Origin: Promerops cafer
Taxonomy: Eukaryota; Chordata; Aves; Passeriformes; Nectariniidae
DNA length: 64,000 bases
NCBI GenBank assembly: GCA_013398275.1
Contig: VZSE01002468.1
Location: 1,381,029 to 1,445,028, forward strand
Reading direction: 5' to 3'
In this document: positions 25,781 to 39,146 of the stretch, one piece after another
Numbering within the stretch: position 1 is the first letter of the stretch
Layout of the letters: every line of letters starts with the position of its first letter
Translations under genes and position numbers: made by a program
Notes under the pieces: model-generated
Database searches by the model: none
Told to the model about the DNA's origin: nothing
The model's input: the letters and a program-made list of their open reading frames with translations, nothing else

Positions 25781-28700
25781 GAAATCTGCCTCATGGGACG
25801 GAAGACATGTGTACCAGGGGCACACCATCATGCTCACAAGAGGTCCTCTCCAAAGAAGGGGAGCATGTTTTTTACTGTGACTCTTGCCTGGGAGGCACAT
25901 GGAGGGGCCAGGCCCCCTTGGCATCCTATTTCCCACACCCCATCCCCTTACACACTGGGCAGGGCTGGCTGCCGTGCTACGAGGGTGCGCAGGAGGAGAG
26001 CTATCCCTGCGGGGGCCACCCCTTTCCAGCTGCACCCAGGGGCTGCTGCAGGTTTGGGGACAGTGGCAGGGAGGGGGAGCGCTGACAGGGCACAGGTGCT
26101 GTCCCCACGGCTGAGCCAAGCTGCACTGAGTGCCAGCAGGGAGTCACAACAACAGCCCATTGCTCTTTGTGCCCTGGCTGCCTGTCCCAGGAAGCACTGT
26201 CTTCAAAAATCAAGTTACCCAGGGTAGGGCTGACTTGCTGACACAGGGCATGCCCTTGCCCAGCAATTAATTTGCAAGTAGTATTTGCATGATAACTACT
26301 CTGCCTAAGTAACACCATGTATGGTATGAAGTGTGAGTGCTTTTCCTCTACTCTGAAATAACTTCATTTAGAGGCAAGCTTTCTGAGATGCATGAAGCTC
26401 AAAGCAGATCCAAGGTACTGCCTACAGTTTCCACACTGCATCATCCTGACTTTCTTGGGCTGCTGTGTGTGACCAGGGGAGCCATGAGGTGCCCCAAATC
26501 AGAGTGGGAGGGTAGAAGCATCATGCTAAGCAAGTAAAGGATACCCCCATCCCCCCACACCAACTACCCGCGTGCCTGGACTTTCCTTGAGGCTGGCACA
26601 GCACCCACTGCCTTCCTGAGCTGGTATCTGGCGGGTGGGAAGGAATTTGGACCCAATGGATCTGGTTGCCAGCACTGTTAAGGAGGCACATGCAGTCTTC
26701 ACAGGCTGAAAGTCTGCCTTTAGGACTAGCAACTGCATCCAATGTGCCTGGCTGCAACTGGACCCTGTGCTGCCTGAGGGCACCTCAATCCCAGCAAGGG
26801 GGGCTGCTGTGCTCAGCAGCCTGGTCTGGTGAAGCAGGGGAAAGTGAGTGGTCTCTGTTCATCTGTGGGTTTAAAAGCCCTTCCAGAGAGAAGGAACATG
26901 AGGGAGCTGTGTAAAGGGCTGATGAGACATTTAAATATTTCAGTTCCCAGTGTAACTCGAGTCATTTGGAATGGAAAGTTTCCATTACTCAATAAAGCTA
27001 GTGCATTCATTTAAAAGGAAAAAAAAAGAAAAGAAAATGGACAGATTTTGGTGTTGGCTTGAGGAACATAACAGTGCAGCAGAGTCACAGAGAAGCACCA
27101 CCCACCAGCAGGTACATAATGTTCTTGGCCCGGGCTAGGGCCAAGGAGGGACACCGGGCGGGCATGGAGCAGTGGGCACATTTGCTGCCCAGGGAGGGCC
27201 TGCTCAGTCATACTGGCATAGATAATGCAGAGAAAAGTTTATGCTTGGATCAGAGCAGGTGAGAACAAAAACTCCAACCCTGTGCACCTTCAGATAAAAT
27301 TAAATGGCATGAGAAACTTTTTAGGAAAATTTATAAAGAGGTGCCCATGACTGAAGCAATGCTGTGCACTACCTGACTGTGAGAACAAATTCTGCCCGGG
27401 GGTGCAGATATGATCGCCCCTGGCTTCTTCCCAGGAAGGACAAGCACCTATTGCCTTGCCAGGGATGGCTCTGGTGCTGGAGTGTCCCAAATCCAGGAGC
27501 CCCCTGCTTAAAACAGGTTGGAAGATTAGCTCTGCCTGCCCCAGCTCCTTCTGCCGCTCCCCACGAGTGGGGGCTTGTTCCTAAGGCATGCTTCACAGAG
27601 GACCACACTCCCCACATCAGGTTTTGGGGGGAAAGGAGGAGGCTTATACGTGCCCGGTCTGCTATTCTCAAGCAGCCCTCGGCCACCTCGATGGCTTCAG
27701 AGTGGGGACCCGAGCCGGGATCGAGTGGGGACCCAGGCGGGTGCTGGAGCCCAGCCGCGGGCGGACGGCGGAGCTGCACTGCTCTCCAGCGGCCGCCGAG
27801 CTCCCGCAAGCAGAATTCCTGGAGGGAAAAGGCATCCCTCGGGCTCCCTCCACATCCCTCAAGACCATCCTCAGCCTTCCCACTGCGACAGCTCCTAGCC
27901 CTCCGCAGCGCCTCTCTGTCATAAAGATCTTTTTAGTATTACAACCAATATAACATCCCGTTACCCTGCTTCCCCTCTGTCCCTGTCTTCCTCCAGCAAT
28001 AGCATCCCCTCACACCCCGCCCCTGTGTTTCTGGGCAGATACTGACAGTAGCCCAGATACTTGTACAGCTTCCTGCCCAAGCCAGAGGAACAGAATTACT
28101 GCAAATACTGCTATTTCTGGTCAGTCTGAGGAATATGACCTTGCCAGTCAGTCCTGCCCTGTTGCAGGGACCATTTTTGAAACAGGGGCCGAGGCAGGGC
28201 CATAAAAAAATGCTTTCCTCATGACAAATCCTGCATTTACAGCCAGAAACTATTGTAAATAATATTTACATCCAAGGCACAAAAAATGTGCAGATGGAGC
28301 ACTGCAATTTGGCAAGAGATGGCTCTATAATCACCAAGAAGGATTTAAACAAGCAAACAAACAGAAAGGAAACCATACCATTAATGATACCAAATATCAA
28401 CACAGAGAAAACCAACACAGCCTCACTAGCAGCAGCAGCAGCTTTTCCACCTACAGAGCAGCCAGGCAGTCACAGATGACTTTCACAGCTCAGCACATGT
28501 TAAGGAGTCAGGCCAGAAGGCTGGGAGAGCCTGGTCCAGGTCTGTGTACCACCCTCTGCTGCATCACCTCGGACAAGTCACAGGCCATCCTTCTGCCCTA
28601 TGCACCAATACAAGTAAGGAAAAGCCTGGAATGTGCACCACCACAATCACACCTCCCTTCCTCCCTCCTCCCAAAACGGTGCACAGTTCTACCTGTGCCA

Positions 28701-31700
28701 AATGTTGTGCTTGGAAGGAAAAACTTCAGATCCCTCACCTTAAAAATCCTGCTAAATCCAGCTCAGGTTTTACCCAGTTCTTCCAGGTTCTCAAGATGGG
28801 CTGATGTGGGTTTGGTTTATGTCTTGCCTAGGCCAGGGAGAGGGTCTGAAGATACCTTTGAGGACATTGTAGGGATAAAATGAAAGAAGAAAAATAATCA
28901 AATCCTGTTGATTTCAATGGTCATCTTTCAAAGCACTACCATATGTCTGTCTTACAAGTGTTTCAAATGAGACCCCAGCACCTGCATTTCATTTGACCAG
29001 GCTTTTCCAGCTTGTAAGAGCAGACCACTGGAAAAAAAAAATCAATAAAAGCTAAGCTTGAACTGCAGCCTCTAATAGAATGAGGTTTAGATTAAGCTGT
29101 TGTCCAGTGTATGTAGGTAAGAACCATTGTGTTGGTCCCACATAGCCCTGCTGTCAGCATTACAAGATGCTTGCTGGGCTGACGTTGGTGCTTCTCCCTT
29201 CTAAGCCCTAGACTTGGGCACATATTACAGTTTTCCTTTATCATTGGTCACTGATCAGATCAGATCAGTCGCTGTGTGAACTAAGGGATGCCCCTGCTCA
29301 CATCCCCGAGTTTTGTGTGAAATTTCAGTGAAGGTTTAGCACAGCAAGTTTGTGGGTTCCTGACCAGCCTCCCAAGGAGCTATGCCTGAAGTGCCCTGGG
29401 TAAAACAGAAATGAGTATTAGGGCTCTCCCAGACGGCCTTAGGCTGTATTTCAACAACTACTGAGTATTGCCAAGACTTCTATTTGTTTTCTAATATGTT
29501 TCCTGTTTAGAAAAACACCCCAAGCCCCCAGTGCCCTCCTATTCACTAGCCAGGTGCTACACAGAGCTCAGGAAGCAAACACTGGGTTTGGATGCTAGCA
29601 TGTTTTTAATAAATTACATATATTTTGGATGTAAACAGTGACTATTTGTTGAAATGTCATTTTCTATTTTTTTGTTTTGACTGTAGATTGAAGGTTCAAA
29701 GAGATTAAATTTTAGAACACCAAAAGTAGCCTTTGCTGTGGTTTCCTAAGCAAAAGGGGAATGTTAAGTACTGAACACAAATATGGAAGTGGTCCTCTAC
29801 TTTGAATAGAAAAACTTTCCTCTGGTTAGCAAATGAAAGCAACCAGTTATGACAGCCTCTCTGTGCTGGGATCACATTAGGGGCTTTGCCCAGGCTGCAT
29901 GATGAGGCTGCTGCCATCTCCAAATCCCAGCCATCCCCACATCCTGACCTCTGTCACATCCCAACCTCCATCAGTCCAGTTTGCCATATGGCTGTTTCAC
30001 AGGCAGCAGGAAGAGCAGTGATCATCTTAGGTCTTTGATTATGTTTTGAGGTTTCTTTAACAGCTCTTGAAGTATTTCAGTTTGCCAGAGGGTTGGTACC
30101 CGTGTTTTTAGGTGTTCCCTTCCTATAGGTCCCAAATCCATGTGTATCATGTGGTTTGACTTTGTCAGCTCTGATGTCTCGCCACTCTGCTTCAGATTCC
30201 CCTCTCTCAGTGCCTGGAGGAACCTAATTCAAAACACCTCCAAATCAGTTCTTATGTTACAGCAGCTCCAAGAGGCACAATAAGGACCAGGGACTCCCTG
30301 CATGGGGGCTCGAGCAGGATCGCTGCATTTAGGAGCCTTGAACACAAGGACAGTGCCTGAGCAAAGGCTACCTTTGCTGACAGAGTCACCAGGGTGACAG
30401 GAGGACAACATTTGACCAGTCTGCTCCTCTGGGCAGCTCATTTTGCACTGTACTTACAGGGGGGCAGCTGCCTTCAGTTCCAGCTGGAAGCACAGGCAGA
30501 GAGAGCTTGGGCTCTGCCCCAAATTGATGGTGCCCATGTACCTCTAGAGAGTGATGCAGGAAAATACAGCCCAGGTCTGGCTAGATTGGTGCATACATTA
30601 TAGAATATCTGTTGTATGCATATTGCATATGATCATCACCACTTATTAAAATCTTCATCAAGACTCGAGGTGCCATTGCTGGAAGCAGCCTCTTTCATCA
30701 CCAGGGATGCTTTTGGGAGTGTGTGGAGCCAGAGGGGGAGCAGCTTCCGGGGGCACACAGCTGCTGCCATCCTGTACAACACTGTCCCAAGCTGCCACTA
30801 CACACAAGGTGGGCTTGGCCAGCCAGAGCAGGATTTCTGCCCCTGCCCCACTCCCACCATGGCTGTAGGCTGAGCAGAAATCCCCCAAGTGTCGTCAAAA
30901 GGCTCTGCCTCCTGAGCAGCTTCCCTGGCTCCTCATGGGTCCAGGCGCTTGTCCAAAGTCACCATGCTGTGCAGAAGTCCCGGGAACAGCCCAGGACTGT
31001 GTCTGGCCCAGAGGAAGCAGAGAGAATCACTCCACCCTGCTGCAAGGCTGAGGAGTGTCACAGCTAGGTGTGTGCTTTCCCTCTGTGCAAGTGCCCTTCT
31101 GCAGTCTCTGTCAGGCACCAGGAGGGAAAGACAGTCTGCTGCCGTCTTTTTTTGGTTGTTAATATCGGGTGTGAGTTCCCCGAAGCCATACACCAAGCAT
31201 CTGGCACTGCCATCCCCTGAATGCTGCCACTTCATCATCCTAAACCAGGGGATGTCATTAGCGATCTGCATGGCTGTGGCACTGCAAGGAGCACTCATCC
31301 ATCTGCTCCTCTCCAGTACCTCCTTATCACCCCAGCAGTTATCTTGGGTGGCTGGAAAGGCTCTGTTGTCTTTCCAGCTGTTCAGATCAGCATCTCCTTT
31401 GTTACTCTGAGGTTTTGCTAAGGGTTTGCATTGTGTTAAGTTTCAGGAAGCACAAAGAAACTGAAGATCTTTGTATGCCCGGCTCCTGCTCTAAAGTACT
31501 TAGTCTCCAGGGAACAGAGGGCAGACAAAAGAGAAGAAAGAGGGTACAATATCTGAGCAAAAGATCAAGCCAGTGACAGAATATATTATTCATTAAGTAT
31601 ATCTCCAGAACAAGTAACAGAGGGAGTGCGGGAACAGAACTTACAATGGTCTTAGGTACAGTTGTAAAAAATTTATATACCCATTTTTATCTCCTCTGTT

Positions 31701-34700
31701 TACATCATTTGGGATAGGACTAGGCCTAGCCACCATTTTTGAAAATAGGTGTATTTATATGTTCCCACTGTTTTCACTGTTCATGATGGGATGTGCATGT
31801 GATCATGTGAGTAGATAATGTCCATGGAGACAGCTGCAGAGGTCTGAGTTTGATTCTAAAGCTGGTGGTAGCTGGGGTCTTTCCTGAGACTTGTCTGTTA
31901 AATGGGCTCACAACAGAGACCAAGCTGCTCTGACCTGTGGTCATTTCTCTCTGGTGGCACAGATGCCAGAAATCCATCTGTATGCTGCCTTTCCAACCTG
32001 CCAAATTTTCTCTTACTGCTACTTCTAGTACTAGCCAGACCAGCTCAGAGGTGATCACAAGAAGACCTCTTAGATGTATATTCTCACTGTGGGGCTCCTG
32101 CTGACTTCTGGAGGGTGTCTCCTGTCCTCAGATTGCTGGGGGACTCATAGGATGCTGTGCTAAATGCACTGGAACCAGAAGGACCCAGGGAACAGCAGTT
32201 CAAGTCAAGGACCTGGGCCTCCAGCACAGAGATAATGATAACTAAGTGGATATTGCCAAGGGTAAACCCCCTCCCAGAAGTACCACGCTTCAGTGCACAT
32301 GCTTTGGCTTCTGGCATCATTTACACCTGCTGAGCTTTCCTTTCCCATGCAAGCCCCCTCTTCAGGCCCTCATTTGGGAAAGGAAAGCAGTGAGGGGCTG
32401 GTGGCTGAGAACTACTCCCTATTTCAAAGTAGGTGCTACAACCCTTCTGCTCAAAACTGAGCAGGGAGACACCAAATGCCCTCAGGCTGGAGCCTCCACA
32501 ATCACTTTTAACCCTCCTTACCACCCCACGCAGAGGCAACTCTGCCCTGTCATACAAAATTAAACTTTCTCTTTATTCTCCAGTCTAATCTCTGTCTCCA
32601 CAATATGATCCTGAGGTTTAATCTGATTATGATCCTTCATATCACACTCTAACAAATGGCCCCAGCTGCCAAGCTAAGCGGTTTAATGAGATACTGTGTC
32701 AGCTATCAAATGAAAGGCAGAAGAGACTGCAGACAAAGGCATTGCTTGCTCAGTCCCATCCCTAGGATGTGGGGCATGGGCTACAAGGAAACACTCATGC
32801 CACTAATGTGTCTCTTCTCTAAGAGGAGAAGACCTGCCTTTCTGCAAGAGTTTTGATGGAGAGCCGTGCTTTATCAGGCAGGGTGGCAGATGCTCCGTGA
32901 CTGGCGGCTGTGAGATGTGACCACACTGTTGTCTGGCCATGAGGGTCTGAATACAAGATAGAGAAAATACAGTTTGTCTTTGGTCAGATGTTATTATATC
33001 TGATCTAAACATAAAATCCCAAGATGTATCACATGGCAAATCAATATAGTTGTTTGTTAATCCAGATGCAATCAGACACTTTTTTTCTTCCTGCCTCGAT
33101 AAGACCCACCCATCCCCCTCAGAACTGCAGCCAAAACATAATTCCCTCTCAGTGGCTAATGGCATTCATAAATTACGCTCAAGATCCATTGTTCATTTAA
33201 TCCTTTTTGCTGCTATTAGCTCTGGTCACTGATCTGTTGCCTCTCCAGTATATGGCATTTTAATGACACAGCTAGAAAACAACCAAACTCTTCAGCTTAG
33301 TGGTAAAAGCTGGATATGTGTTACAAGGAGGAATGGTGTCTACCACTAACTCAAGGGGAAGAAGAGGGAGAATTACAGTCCAGAGCTGGTTGTTGCCTGG
33401 GGAAGGCAGAGAGGAACAGGTTGGAGCAGACTCATTGATTCTGGCCTGAGCTCAGGTCTTACGGAGATGATGAAGCTGTTGGCCCATGGCCTCGGGAATA
33501 TGGTTCACTTCCAAGACAACCAGACCACGGCAAGCCCTTCAACCAGCCTAACCTGGTTTGCCAAGGAAATCACTGATGATAGTCGCTCTCCCTTTGAAGT
33601 TGCAGTTGTTTTTTAAGGGAACTTGACCTCTGTGGTGTTCTTTCTTCTTCAGCACAGGGGATATACCGCACGGATCAGTATTATCAACGTGACATGCCAT
33701 TACAGGAGATACTGATGAGACTCCATCTGGAAGGCTGCAAACCAGCCTGGTTATCTGTGCAGAGATGAATTACACTCAGTGTAGAGCAAGACTGGAACAG
33801 AGGTTTTATCAGAGAGAAAGAGACCACAGAGTCTGGCACATCTAGTCATGCTCAGCTAAAGGCAAGGGAGCTTATGATTACCCTTGTGATGGTTGCACAG
33901 ACAGCAAACCCCATGGAGGGTGAGCAGCAGCTTGATCTGTACTGGTACAAACCAGACTGCACTGGCTGTGAACACATCTAGGCTGAAAGTTCAAAGGAAG
34001 CTCCTAATGATCTGTGGGGGTCTGAAATAATCTGCCTGCCTTAGGAGCCAGAGGCAAAATATCTACCTACCTTTGAAACTGCTCTTGGTTAATCTGGGGG
34101 AAGGGACCAGGAAGAGCAGCAGATGGATTTGGTGGCTGATGACATTCCTCCCAGTCCTCACCCTTTTAAAATGGGATTCCCAGGAATTCAACATTGATGC
34201 TCATTTCCTTAGTAATTTTTACCATGGATTTTTAAAAATTTCCTCCGAGCTGCATTTTTGTTTTGGTTCACTACTAGCTTGAAACCGGACTTTCTTAAGC
34301 TCTCCTGAATTAACCAAACTTTTTCCCTGGAATGCATTAGCTAGTGTCCTGGAGTTGCAGTGCATGCAGCCTTGCCCTTCAGGTCCCCCAGCTGTGTTGG
34401 TGACAATACTGTCACCAGAAGGGGCTATGGCCTGCCCTCTGCTGCTGGGATGTGCTACAAAAGCAGATGGGTGTAAGGCTGCCTGCAGTTGTGGCAGAAG
34501 AGGTTTGGCTGTTCAAGTTGCTGGAAAACAAATGGTACCCATCTCCTCCCAGGCAACAGGAAAAATGTGCTGGGCCAGATGCAACTGAGCCATGGCTTGG
34601 GATCAGGCTCTGGAACACCCTGCACCTAAAGTGGTGCCCTCCCAGGCTGAAGCAGGCTCAGTTCATGCTTCTCGGAGCTGCTGGCCTGTCTTGCTGCCTG

Positions 34701-35124
34701 ATTCCAAGAGTGGCTTTTCTAAGAATGGAAACAAAAAGATATTAAGATTTTTAGTCCAGAAATCTTTAAGTGGCACAAGCCACAGTTGTGCAGCTGGTAA
34801 TTACCACCACCCAGGGGAGCCTAGGAAGATGCCATTCTTTTTTCTAATTACTACAAAGCCTTTCAATCTGATTAATTCTTTCCTTAATGCATTTCCTTGT
34901 AATTTGTATATGTGAAGATGCTAATGGTAAATTAGACAATCTTTCCTGTGAAAAATACATTCTGTTCTCTCCACAGGCTTGGTCTTTGGTGGCATCTGTG
35001 CATTCTTCATCACCCATCCAGGAGATGCTTTCAAAGCCAGGTGCTGATCCTGTCCTTTCTTTCAGTTTGAAGATGCTGCTTGGAGCAGAACTGACAAGTA
35101 CCTGTAACACGATGAAAGTGTTGT
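25781..35124. other. Non-coding stretch, no recognised gene
   Basis: No splice-bounded exon or domain could be recognised on either strand. A CpG-dense segment lies at 27,650-27,910. An inverted repeat with TGCATAC/GTATGCA arms lies near 30,590-30,625. The rest is plain mixed-composition DNA that becomes more AT-rich toward the right. It could be intergenic DNA beyond the 3' end of MAB21L3. Confidence 0.5.
27650..27910. promoter_or_regulatory. CpG-island-like segment
   Basis: I count about 18 CpGs in roughly 200 bases (ACCCGAGCCGGGATCGAG, AGCCGCGGGCGGACGGCGGAG, AGCGGCCGCCGAGC), with G+C near two thirds by eye. It contains a direct repeat of GAGTGGGGACCC about 28 bases apart. No TATA box or first exon is clear on either strand. 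It is the best candidate for an unassigned promoter in the window. Confidence 0.4.
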
Positions 35125-35145
35125 CCTAACCCTAACCCTAACCCT
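35125..35145. repeat. Very short interstitial telomere-like repeat
   Basis: Three CCTAAC units followed by CCT (CCCTAA on this strand, TTAGGG on the other). It is the vertebrate telomere motif, but only about 3.5 copies, short enough to be chance or a trace of double-strand break repair. Confidence 0.8.
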
Positions 35146-38087
35146 CTTTGTGCTGCAATGGTTTGGGTCAGAACAGACTAAAACACATTTGCTGCCCGGA
35201 GCTGTTTAATTTCTTTTGAAATTGTGCATATTATTCCAGCCAGAGAAGTCAGATGCCAAGGAGGTCAAGGGCACCACAGCCTCCTACAGTAATGGCACAG
35301 GTTGGCCTGATAGGGTGAGTGGGATCTCTTACCATGATTTGAGCACTGGCTGCTGTGTCACTATCTCACACAACCCCTCAGATGAGTGTTGGGGGTGGGG
35401 TATAATAATAAAAAATATGCTTCTCCTCAAAACCAGAAATTCTAGCATTGGTAAGCAGAAAAATATTTAGTGTGAAGGCAGAATTATCCTGCCTATCATT
35501 GTCCATGTCCCAGCTTTGCTCAGAGAGGCCAGGCTGCTCCCATTGGGAACATAGTTTGCATAGATCTAACTTCATTGCTGGGCACGGTTTCAAACTAAAG
35601 ATGGAGTGTGAGGGCGAGTAGATGGTCTCTAATGGCCTCTGTGTACACTTGGGTGCTGTGAACTAAAAGAGAGTTAATGTGTACTGAAAAATGACCATTC
35701 CCACCAGAGCCAAAGGGGTGGTACCAGAAAACTTGTTACGAGAACTTTTTTTTTTTTTTTTCCCTGGAGGAGGGACAAAAAAAGTGGGAGACAGAGGAGC
35801 CTGAGGGGTTGGCACACATGGGAGTCACAGCCTAGCCCCATGGAGAGAGGGCAGGACCCTAATGGAGCAGGGCAGTGGCTATTCCTGCAAGTTCCCTCCT
35901 TCCCAGAACCCTGCCTGCACTTTGCTTGTTGGTGCTTTCCCAGTCGAAGGCTGTTGGGAACTACTGCAAGACCATGAGAAACAATAAATCCAAATTCTGG
36001 CTCTTAGAGTGGCTTTCAGAGTTTAGAGACTTTTTACCCAAGTCTTGCTATTTATTAGAAAGCTTTCCCATGGTCTCTTCTCTCCTTTTTGGCAACAGAA
36101 TTCAGCATTAAATTAATTGAGCTCATTTATCTCAGCTCGATGATAGTAACAAGATGCTGATTTTAAGAGCAAGAGCCTGGATCGGTGTTCGTGCTTCAGA
36201 GAGACATTGCCCTCTAGTGACTAGAAGGCAGGCTGTGTAAAAAGACTAAAAACATGAGTTTTGTATGGTTATATAAGGCAAAACAACACATTCAATTGAA
36301 ATTTCTGACAGATGGAGCCATGTTGACTGTGGCGAGGGCTGAGAATGCAGCAAATACTCATGAAAGCAATGAAAAAGAGAGGGAGAGAAAATGGTCATCC
36401 CATTCCTTCCAGATGTTCTGAACAAAGAACTTCTGATTAAACCTATTTCAAGAAAGTCTGTATTTGTCCAGATGCTCACTTTTTAAAAAGAAAAATTATA
36501 AATATGAAAAATAAAACTTATTGTGTAGCCAAACCACAATGTGGTATCTCTTTCTGGAGGAAAATCTTGGGATGAGGCCATGATTTTGCAGCCAGGCTTG
36601 GTGCATAAGTGAAAAGCTATTTGCAGAAAGTTTACTGTGGTAAGAAATATGATAAATATATTTGGCAAGTTTTTTTTAATAAGAGACCTGCTACACAACT
36701 CTCCCACAACCACAAAAAACTGCCTCACAACAAAACCCCACACACCCAAGCAGACCTGCACGAGGTGATGTAAGATAGTATCTCAAAGATTTCTCAGAGA
36801 GGAATTAATTCATGTATTCAGCTGCTTCCATGAACACGTTAGTCCTTTCCTCAGAGCCTTTTCCCTTTGCCAGTGGCCAGCTGTGTCACATCTTGCTGTT
36901 CTGGAGAAAAAGCTGCGAGATTGTTCCTGTGTCTTTGTGGTCAAAGTAATGTACCTTCCACGTTTCAGTGGTGACAAGGATACTTCCTGCAGCAGCATAT
37001 ACTAGCTGATGCGTTTGCTTGTGTAAACAAGAAGAAAATAGAGCAAAAACTGATCAGACTTGGCCCAAAGCAGGGGTCCATCATTCTGTGCTTATTTCCT
37101 GCTTTGCTGAGTCATTCCTGGCTGTAAGAGCAGCAGAACATTCCATGTCACAGCTGTGCAGCACACAATGCATGCCCATGGTTTTGCTTCACAGCAGGCT
37201 GTGAACCCCAGCAGCTGAGGACTCTGATACACAGCTGCACCCAAGTTAAGGTATCACCACTAAAACATTTTTTTCTTCACCCAGCTATAAAGGGAGATAA
37301 ATTCTTCAACAGCCACAACTAAATCCCAAAAGGACCATACATCAGAGCAGTAAAATACCAAATTTGGGATTAACAGCTCTGAATGTTTTGCACTGTCCTC
37401 AAACAGTTTGAATTGATTTTGCCCTCCTCTACATTCAGAAGCCAGCCCTTCAACCACAAGACAAAATCAAGATAAAACAGGAGACATTACTTCATTCCCA
37501 CAGCTGCCTGACTCTGCCTGGCAGATTGGCGTCTCCTTGTGCTTTACTGAAACAGCTCAGCTCACAGGAAACAGGAAAACCACACTTGAACAGGAGGTGT
37601 CATCATGAAACTGACACTTGTGTCCCATTTAGGCAGCCTGAAGAACAAAGGTTTAGCAAGAGAAGAAGAATACTTGAAGAGTATTCCGAGGATCTGAGCA
37701 AAGAGGGTGCCAGTTTACATGGCTGGATCAGGTCTATACATGGTGAGATCTGACGCAGGAGACACAGGACCACGACCAGACCAGGACCACAGAGCTGGGA
37801 TCCTTCCTGACCCATGTCTACTCTGCTCAAACACTGTAGAAGACAGTCTGCTCCAGAGGCAGAGGCTGTGCTGGAGGCTCATGGCTGTACCGCAGTCTGC
37901 CACGACGGGGAGACGCCGCGCCGCGGATGCGTCTCATGCAGCTCTCTGGAGCGCGGGATGCAAATCCCACCTCTGCCTGCCCCCTTGGCAAAGGACTTCT
38001 TCAACTTCCTGCACAGACGTGACCAAAAAAACCCCCACCAAACCCAACCCAACCCCAAATCCCCCCATCTTGGTTTAGTTTCAGCGA
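35146..38087. other. Non-coding 3' flank of MAB21L3
   Basis: Mostly AT-rich DNA with no recognisable exon. It contains an 18-base T run near 35,744-35,761 and a tight CpG cluster near 37,890-37,965. The minus-strand G/T-rich run at about 38,025-38,075 probably belongs to the MAB21L3 polyadenylation region. Confidence 0.5.
37890..37965. promoter_or_regulatory. Small CpG cluster just beyond the MAB21L3 3' end
   Basis: About eleven CpGs fall within about 75 bases (CCACGACGGGGAGACGCCGCG, GCCGCGGATGCGTC, GGAGCGCGGG) in otherwise CpG-poor DNA. Its function is unknown: it could be a small regulatory CpG island or a remnant of an inserted sequence. Confidence 0.3.
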
Positions 38088-38093
38088 TTTAAT
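38088..38093 (-). terminator. MAB21L3: Candidate MAB21L3 poly(A) signal (ATTAAA)
   Basis: On the minus strand ATTAAA lies about 820 bases past the stop. It is followed within 15-60 bases by an unusually G/T-rich run (GGGATTTGGGGTTGGGTTGG and onward), the expected downstream element for cleavage. No canonical AATAAA was noticed between it and the stop. This would give a 3' UTR of about 800 bases. Confidence 0.4.
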
Positions 38094-38912
38094 GACATTA
38101 AACCCAGCATTCTTTATATTAATTCTAACGCTCTGTTCTTTTGAAATACTAAAATCCATTTTCTTTTGAAACATTTTAACAAAATTAAAAGCACGGGGGG
38201 TCTTGGAGATCAGAGCCTTTGAAAAATATTCTCCTTCCGCACTGCACCCAAAAATACACAGGTGCTAACTAGGGAAAGACCTGCTCCTGGTCCAGCCTGC
38301 TGGATAGAACCAGGGATGGGAGTGAAATCTGCCCTGCCAAAGCCCCCTGATTGTATGGCACTAACACAACTGGCAAAGGCAAACATGAAAAAGACATATT
38401 TGAAGCAATTGGAAGAAAAATATAAGTGGAGGAGAGAAAAATGAAGAGGCAAAACCCACTGTTCCTCTTCTTGCTTCCACGGAGCTCTTCAACACTAGCA
38501 GCATGGTTAAATTCCTACTGGAGCAGGATCTCACAATACATGTGCTAGGTTAAAGAGGCAACAGAGCGAGACTCCTTTGCGCTGCCTTTCAGCTTAGGTG
38601 ACACAAGACTGGAGACACAGAACAAGGCAGTTGCCTGCTCTGACTGACACAGAAAGTTGGGTTTCACTGGCTGTAGCTTCCAGGCAGGCTGTCACTGTTG
38701 AAAGCAAATTAGATCAGCTGGGCATCAAGTGATACCTCCCATCAGTTTTCACCGCCCACCGCTGCCAGCTCGACACTTCCCTTTTGCGCTGCATGTGCCA
38801 ACTGTCTCACAGAGCCAGCTGCAACATCTACTGGAAGGACACGGAGAGCAACCACAGGTGGGGAGAGGAGCTCGGGGATCGACTCGGGGTTGGGACGAGA
38901 CCCTTGCCTGCC

Positions 38913-39146
38913 TTAGTCCAGGCAGAAAACAGGGTTCTCCAAGAACACTGCCAGCTTGCTGGCCACCAGGTCCAGGTCACTGGTGTTGGCATATTTGAGC
39001 AGATTGGTGTTCTTGAGAAAGTAATGCTTGAGGAAGTGCTGGCTTACACACTTGTGCAGCTTCTGTACCAGCCTCAGAAAGGCTTCAGGGAAGCAGCGCC
39101 AATCCTTGGTGCGTGGGTATTTTTCACACGTCCAGAATAGCACTGT
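38913..39146 (-). CDS. MAB21L3: MAB21L3 coding exon 6 (last)
   Basis: The acceptor is CTGCTTCTTGCAG, then ACAGTGCTATTCTGG, in phase 0. It encodes residues 287-363 and ends at TAA (38,915-38,913). It carries [11 protein letters not shown] and [20 protein letters not shown], the strongly conserved C-terminal helices of the MAB21 domain. The last few residues (VFCLD) diverge from mammals, as is usual at this end. Confidence 0.97.
   Translation of the reverse strand, partial: TVLFWTCEKYPRTKDWRCFPEAFLRLVQKLHKCVSQHFLKHYFLKNTNLLKYANTSDLDLVASKLAVFLENPVFCLD

Noticed and set aside
25324..26085. 253-codon plus-strand frame
   Set aside because: It runs through a CR1 3' end in antisense and has no homology outside it.
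29260..29285. GATCA repeats (TGATCAGATCAGATCAGTC)
   Set aside because: The tract is too short to be more than a chance run.
1..38000. Exons of the mammalian neighbour ATP1A1
   Set aside because: The N-terminal lysine-rich and P-type ATPase motifs were looked for and not seen in any frame.
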